A DNA stretch of 8,213 nt from JBBQXY01 sp051004815 (GTDB lineage Bacteria > Chloroflexota > Ktedonobacteria > Ktedonobacterales > Ktedonobacteraceae). Shown one piece after another: positions 5,671 to 8,213 of this stretch; position 1 is the first letter of the stretch, and the number at the start of each line of letters is the position of its first letter. The translations under genes were made by a program, and so were the position numbers. The notes beneath the pieces were generated by a model. The model searched no databases, was not told the DNA's origin, and saw nothing but the letters and a program-made list of their open reading frames with translations. The stretch covers positions 1-8,213 of the forward strand of contig JBPCJY010000176.1 in NCBI GenBank assembly GCA_051004815.1. Direction: 5' to 3'.

Positions 5671-7839
5671 TTATGATAGCAGGCATGGTAGGATGCATGT
5701 AAAAGTACTACCCTCGCCAGATATACTTTCTACGGCGATGCTGCCGCCGTGCAGTTCGACGATCATTTTCACAATAGCAAGGCCAAGGCCTTGTCCGTTG
5801 ATGCGGCCACTGGTGAGTTGAGGGGCCTGGTAAAAGCGTTCAAAGATGCGCTCATGATGCTCTAGAGCGATACCACTGCCGGTATCGATTACCTGTAACT
5901 TGAGTAACCTGCGTACCTCAGAGTCCAACGATAAGGCAGAGGTGTCTTCATTGGCACGCTCTTCGACCACGGCAACGATGGTTACACGCCCACTGGAAGG
6001 GGTGAAACGCAAGGCGTTACTGATGAGGTTACGTAAGACTTGTTGAATACGCACGGCATCGGCATAAATGGGGGGAAAATCCCTGGGTACGTCGATGGCA
6101 ATGCTGACTTCATTGTCAATCGCCATGAGTTCCAGTTCTTCCACCGCGTTAGCCACGATTTCGGGTAAATTGTGAATTTCTCGATGCAGGTGTACCTGAC
6201 CGGAATCGGCACGCGAGACGAGCAGCAAATCTTCGACGAGGGCATACAGATGTTCGCTACTGGCCCGCGCACGCTGCACAAACTCGCGCTGCTGCTCGTT
6301 CAGGTCGCCCGCGATACCTGTCAAGGTTAAGTCGAGGTAGCCATGGATAGCGTTGAGCGGTGAGCGCAATTCGTGCGTAATCATCGAGAGGAAGTTCGCC
6401 TTCAAACGGGTGGCATCGCGTACGGCGGTCACATCACGCGCCACAATCAGGCACAAGGGTTTATTCGCCGCGGATACTGGCGTGACGCTTAAGCCAACTG
6501 AACGTGACGCTCCTTTGATACAGAGATCGACCTCGACATACGGGAGCGGTTCGTCCTGTTGCAGTGCTTTATGAATCATGCAGACATCCCGGCACAGGGT
6601 ATGGCAACCTTCCTCTTCACACCCGAATAGTTCCATGCACTCCATGCCCACGATCTGTTCAGATTCAATGCCAAAGATACGCCCGAAGGCAGGATTGACC
6701 TCAATAAAACACTTATTCAAACCGACAATCGCGATGCCATCGGAACTGGAGGCGAGGATGGTGCGCAATTGCTCCTGGTCGGTGCGCACTTTATAAAACA
6801 GTTCAACATTTTCTAAAGCTGCCGCCGCCATATTGCTGAGGTTGCGCACGAGGCGCAGTTCTTCGCTGGTGAATGGTTCCTCGCGTTGGAGCGCAATTAC
6901 ACCATAGAGCACGTTTTTCGAGACGAGCGGCGTAGCCATTTCCGCCCGGTTAATGGTTGGAAGCAAGCTGGCACCGTCATCTTTTACCAATGTGATAGGA
7001 GAGCGCAAGATGGGATGCCGATGGGTTGCGGCCCAAGCCACTGCCGAGGTTGCGCTGAGCAGGCTTATTTTCTCACGTTGGATGTCTTTTATGTTGACGG
7101 AGAAGACGCACTCTTCCTGATCGCAGCCAGAGGATAAGCCATCTTGCACTAATTCGGCCACGGGATAGAGTTCCTGCGTTCCCGCGTCGTATTTGTAGAT
7201 AATCGCGTCCAGGCACAAGACCAGCCGTCGAATATCGGTCAGGATGGTGCGATAGAGAGCATCGGCGTCCAGGCGTGTGGTAATGCCACGGGAGAGGTCC
7301 AAGAGCATTTCAAGCTGGTTGGCCTGGCGTTGCGCCAATTCCGCGTGGCGGGCATTGGTGATGGCCAGTACGGCCTGTTCGGCGAAAATGGTCAACATCT
7401 TGAGCTGCTGATTGCTAAAAGCGTTGATGGCGGTATTGCTGGCGGTTAGCACACCGATAAAATTGCCGTTATCGACCAACGGCACACACATCATCGAGCC
7501 AACCGGCAGACGGCCCAGGCGTTTGAAACGTGGGTCAAGGCCAACGTCGTTGATAATGAGTGGCTCGCGATGCTCAGCCACCCAGCCGGCCACCCCTTCA
7601 TTGAGTTGGAAGCGCGTTTGGCGCGGTTTATGCCCATTCTTTTGAATAGCGGCCAGCGTCACAAGGGCAGTTCCCGTCACATCGGCCAATGCAATCGAAC
7701 AACTACTCACCTCCAGCAATGCTCCCGCGTTCCGCACAATTTTTTGCAGAACACCTACCAGTTCTTGCGATTCACTTTCAAACGGACCCGCGCCATGCAC
7801 AAATTGGCGGTCATGGAGAGAAGATAGATTGGCAGTCAT
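5671..7839 (-). CDS. Soluble GAF-GAF-PAS sensor histidine kinase
   Basis: This 722-residue protein has no membrane segment, so it senses inside the cell. In order: GAF at about 22-165 (EGVAGWVAEH at 81-90, then PLIINDV and FIGVLTASN); a second GAF at about 175-346; PAS at about 353-475; a HisKA dimerisation helix with H489 in THELRSPLNAIHG; and an HATPase_c domain with N608 (RNLISNAL), D652-TGSGI, an F box IFERFYQ (665-671) and GQGLGLAIV (682-690). All catalytic boxes are present, so it should autophosphorylate H489. No receiver domain is attached and no response regulator lies in the window, so its partner is elsewhere. The PAS carries an unusual cysteine cluster (C401, C407, C412, C416, C420) that could bind a metal or Fe-S centre. 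ATG 7839 is preceded by AAAGGA (7845-7850) at 5 bases, a good RBS. Confidence 0.95.
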   Translation of the reverse strand: MTANLSSLHDRQFVHGAGPFESESQELVGVLQKIVRNAGALLEVSSCSIALADVTGTALVTLAAIQKNGHKPRQTRFQLNEGVAGWVAEHREPLIINDVGLDPRFKRLGRLPVGSMMCVPLVDNGNFIGVLTASNTAINAFSNQQLKMLTIFAEQAVLAITNARHAELAQRQANQLEMLLDLSRGITTRLDADALYRTILTDIRRLVLCLDAIIYKYDAGTQELYPVAELVQDGLSSGCDQEECVFSVNIKDIQREKISLLSATSAVAWAATHRHPILRSPITLVKDDGASLLPTINRAEMATPLVSKNVLYGVIALQREEPFTSEELRLVRNLSNMAAAALENVELFYKVRTDQEQLRTILASSSDGIAIVGLNKCFIEVNPAFGRIFGIESEQIVGMECMELFGCEEEGCHTLCRDVCMIHKALQQDEPLPYVEVDLCIKGASRSVGLSVTPVSAANKPLCLIVARDVTAVRDATRLKANFLSMITHELRSPLNAIHGYLDLTLTGIAGDLNEQQREFVQRARASSEHLYALVEDLLLVSRADSGQVHLHREIHNLPEIVANAVEELELMAIDNEVSIAIDVPRDFPPIYADAVRIQQVLRNLISNALRFTPSSGRVTIVAVVEERANEDTSALSLDSEVRRLLKLQVIDTGSGIALEHHERIFERFYQAPQLTSGRINGQGLGLAIVKMIVELHGGSIAVESISGEGSTFTCILPCLLS

Positions 7840-8108
7840 TGGCGTCCTTTACTCACATACCCAGGCGCATTAAAGCTTCATTTCTTACCCTTCACGTTTA
7901 CGTAGGAGTATAAGCTGTAATGCAATGCTGAGCAAGTAATATAATAGCTTTTCCGTCTCTTTATTTTCTTTATCGGCCTATAGAGCAAAATAGTTGAGTC
8001 TCATTGGGAAAAGTATAACATTGTCTCGGATATGAGTCGAGTGGGTAAGCAGTATGGGCTAGTACATGCAAGAGCAATGGGTGGACAGGACGCGTACCAA
8101 AGGAAGCG
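7840..8108. other. Gene-free upstream region
   Basis: Apart from the RBS and promoter candidate of the histidine kinase gene at its left end, I see nothing definite here. There is an AT-rich patch (about 7935-8025) with a plus-strand TATAAT at 7940-7945, but no gene follows on that strand. No tRNA, ORF of convincing length or strong inverted repeat is visible before 8109. Confidence 0.5.
7907..7935 (-). promoter_or_regulatory. Candidate promoter of the histidine kinase gene
   Basis: On the minus strand TATACT (7907-7912, five of six consensus) lies 17 bases downstream of TTGCTC (7930-7935), which keeps the TTG of the -35 box. The predicted start near 7900 gives a leader of about 60 bases. 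Confidence 0.4.
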
Positions 8109-8213
8109 AAACCGCGCGGTTTCCAGGGCGACCGCAAGGGTCGCCCCTACTATACACGATTAGACCGCCACTGCGTGGCGTGGCCTCAGAGGCCATGGCG
8201 TGTATAGTAGGGG
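8109..8213 (+). repeat. Intact hairpin-rich dispersed repeat at the window end
   Basis: In order this element holds: a 14-bp perfect palindrome AAACCGCGCGGTTT (8109-8122); a hairpin GGGCGACC/GGTCGCCC with loop GCAAG (8126-8146); and a 15-bp perfect inverted repeat CCCCTACTATACACG (8144-8158) / CGTGTATAGTAGGGG (8199-8213). The last encloses two small hairpins, CGCCAC/GTGGCG (8166-8180) and TGGCCT/AGGCCA (8181-8195). The same element, inverted and damaged, occupies 1-98. This is the pattern of a non-coding REP- or MITE-like element, and the window stops exactly at its outer arm. Confidence 0.8.

Noticed and set aside
8077..8163. A 28-codon plus-strand ORF running through the right-hand repeat
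   Set aside because: Most of it is translated hairpin repeat, and the same element at the other end does not preserve a frame.
8109..8213. The right-end repeat as a CRISPR array or tRNA (branched fold)
   Set aside because: There is no regularly spaced direct repeat, and the stems (15-bp outer stem, two arms, no anticodon or T-loop consensus) do not fit a tRNA.

Overview
The window most likely comes from a Chloroflexota bacterium of the Ktedonobacteria type. The grounds are the gene content: a Ser/Thr kinase with an N-terminal zinc ribbon and an extracellular solute-binding domain, a GAF-GAF-PAS histidine kinase, and a small membrane-anchored protein of an uncharacterised family. The moderate GC content and many intergenic hairpin repeats fit too. 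This placement rests on gene style, not on a marker gene.

Layout. Bases 1-109 are a damaged copy of a hairpin-rich repeat with a long G run, followed by an AT-rich leader. Two overlapping plus-strand genes follow (251-1450 and 1443-2003): a multi-pass membrane protein with an internally duplicated Asp/Trp/His motif, and a two-TM protein with a YtkA/FixH-like extracytoplasmic domain. They look like one translationally coupled unit, possibly handling a metal or haem at the membrane. A hairpin at 2006-2036 separates them from three minus-strand genes. These are a 909-aa receptor Ser/Thr kinase (2059-4788), a 153-aa membrane-anchored protein of unknown function (5090-5551), and a 722-aa soluble sensor histidine kinase (5671-7839). 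Each minus-strand gene has its own recognisable sigma-70-like promoter candidate, and the small gene ends at a good intrinsic terminator (5014-5053). They therefore look like separate units, not an operon. The last 370 bases hold no gene and end in an intact copy of the repeat seen at base 1.

The whole window reads as a sensing/signalling segment between two inverted copies of one dispersed repeat. Bases 1-98 and 8116-8213 match end to end in inverse orientation with equal length. The left copy is overwritten with G, so the sequence there is probably unreliable and the window may be a complete contig broken at repeats. A third, diverged copy of the repeat's core hairpin sits between the convergent genes at 2012-2034, where it may act as a terminator. 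The other notable signals are a 10-bp phased hexamer array in the leader of the receptor kinase gene, a five-cysteine cluster in the PAS domain of the histidine kinase, and the duplicated D-x2-W-H motif of the first membrane protein.
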